Source: Alloprevotella tannerae (lineage in GTDB: Bacteria; Bacteroidota; Bacteroidia; Bacteroidales; Bacteroidaceae). Taken from it: 14,178 nucleotides of DNA. The notes under the pieces are model-generated. The model saw only the letters and a program-made list of their open reading frames with translations. It was not told where the DNA came from and made no database searches. The stretch spans positions 4,216 through 18,393 of the forward strand of contig JABZGO010000013.1 of NCBI GenBank assembly GCA_015259305.1, read 5' to 3'. Below are positions 13,958 through 14,178 of this stretch, one piece after another. Every line of letters begins with the position of its first letter. Within the stretch, counting starts at the first letter, position 1. Made by a program: the position numbers and the translations under genes.

Positions 13958-14178
13958 AGCCCGCAAGGGGCCGGACTGCCACCCTCACGACTCACCCCAT
14001 CGAGACCGAAGCCTCAAACACTAATGGCAACCGCCCATGCGCACCTTTACCCGTCAGACCCGGCAAAGCCCCCATCGCCCATTTTCCGGCAGGCAGCCCC
14101 TCACTTATCGCGTAAGTCCAACAAATCCGCCGCCCCACCCCATCAGCCGCCGACCGGCACAAACCTACTTACGAGCAA
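13958..14178. other. Right end of window, no gene recognised
   Basis: These 220 bases are C-rich on the plus strand. An ATG at 14024 opens a frame to the window end, but its product is a Pro/Ala/Ser-rich string with no recognisable motif and no promoter. The opposite strand shows nothing better. Confidence 0.5.

Noticed and set aside
14024..14178. Start of a gene running off the right end
   Set aside because: The frame is open, but the Pro/Ser/Ala-rich product matches nothing, and composition alone can keep such a short frame open.

Overview
The window comes from the chromosome of a member of the Bacteroidales. Four observations support this. Promoters match the Bacteroidota consensus (TTTG about 20 bases upstream of TAnnTTTG). 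The largest gene ends in a type IX secretion (Por) sorting domain. Tandem HU-like proteins have the extended N-terminus typical of this order. Most genes lack a Shine-Dalgarno sequence. The family cannot be fixed from sequence alone; a Prevotella/Alloprevotella/Porphyromonas-like organism is plausible.

Layout. Bases 172-1497 (minus) hold miaB, a tRNA-modification enzyme. A 680-base non-coding spacer follows, with four 21-bp tandem repeats. Bases 2180-4505 (plus) hold a compact five-gene block: two paralogous HU-like proteins, a two-helix holin-like membrane protein, a GH108-type peptidoglycan hydrolase without signal peptide, and a lipoprotein with a second membrane segment at its C-terminus. 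A perfect 18-bp hairpin closes the block. Bases 4666-6432 (minus) are a probable operon transcribed prfB, then a 47-residue membrane protein, then a CYTH triphosphate-tunnel protein. Bases 6553-8382 (minus) are a long-chain acyl-CoA synthetase with a full-consensus promoter. An approximately 900-base spacer with three 22-bp T-tract repeats leads to a 1514-residue secreted multidomain surface protein (9343-13887, plus), which ends at a clear intrinsic terminator. The last 220 bases show no convincing gene.

The most interesting part is the block at 2180-4505. No integrase, capsid, tail or portal gene is present, and housekeeping genes sit on both sides. Yet the gene order fits a complete phage-style lysis module for a diderm cell: holin-like protein for the inner membrane, muramidase for the wall, and a unimolecular-spanin-like protein for the outer membrane. 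It sits behind two nucleoid-type DNA-binding proteins. This may be a domesticated lysis cassette. The protein families are read from sequence; the concerted function is inference.

The surface protein is probably exported by Sec, carried across the outer membrane by the type IX system and anchored or released there. Its upstream region carries a promoter, a palindrome over the -33 element and a stem-loop at the predicted transcript 5' end.
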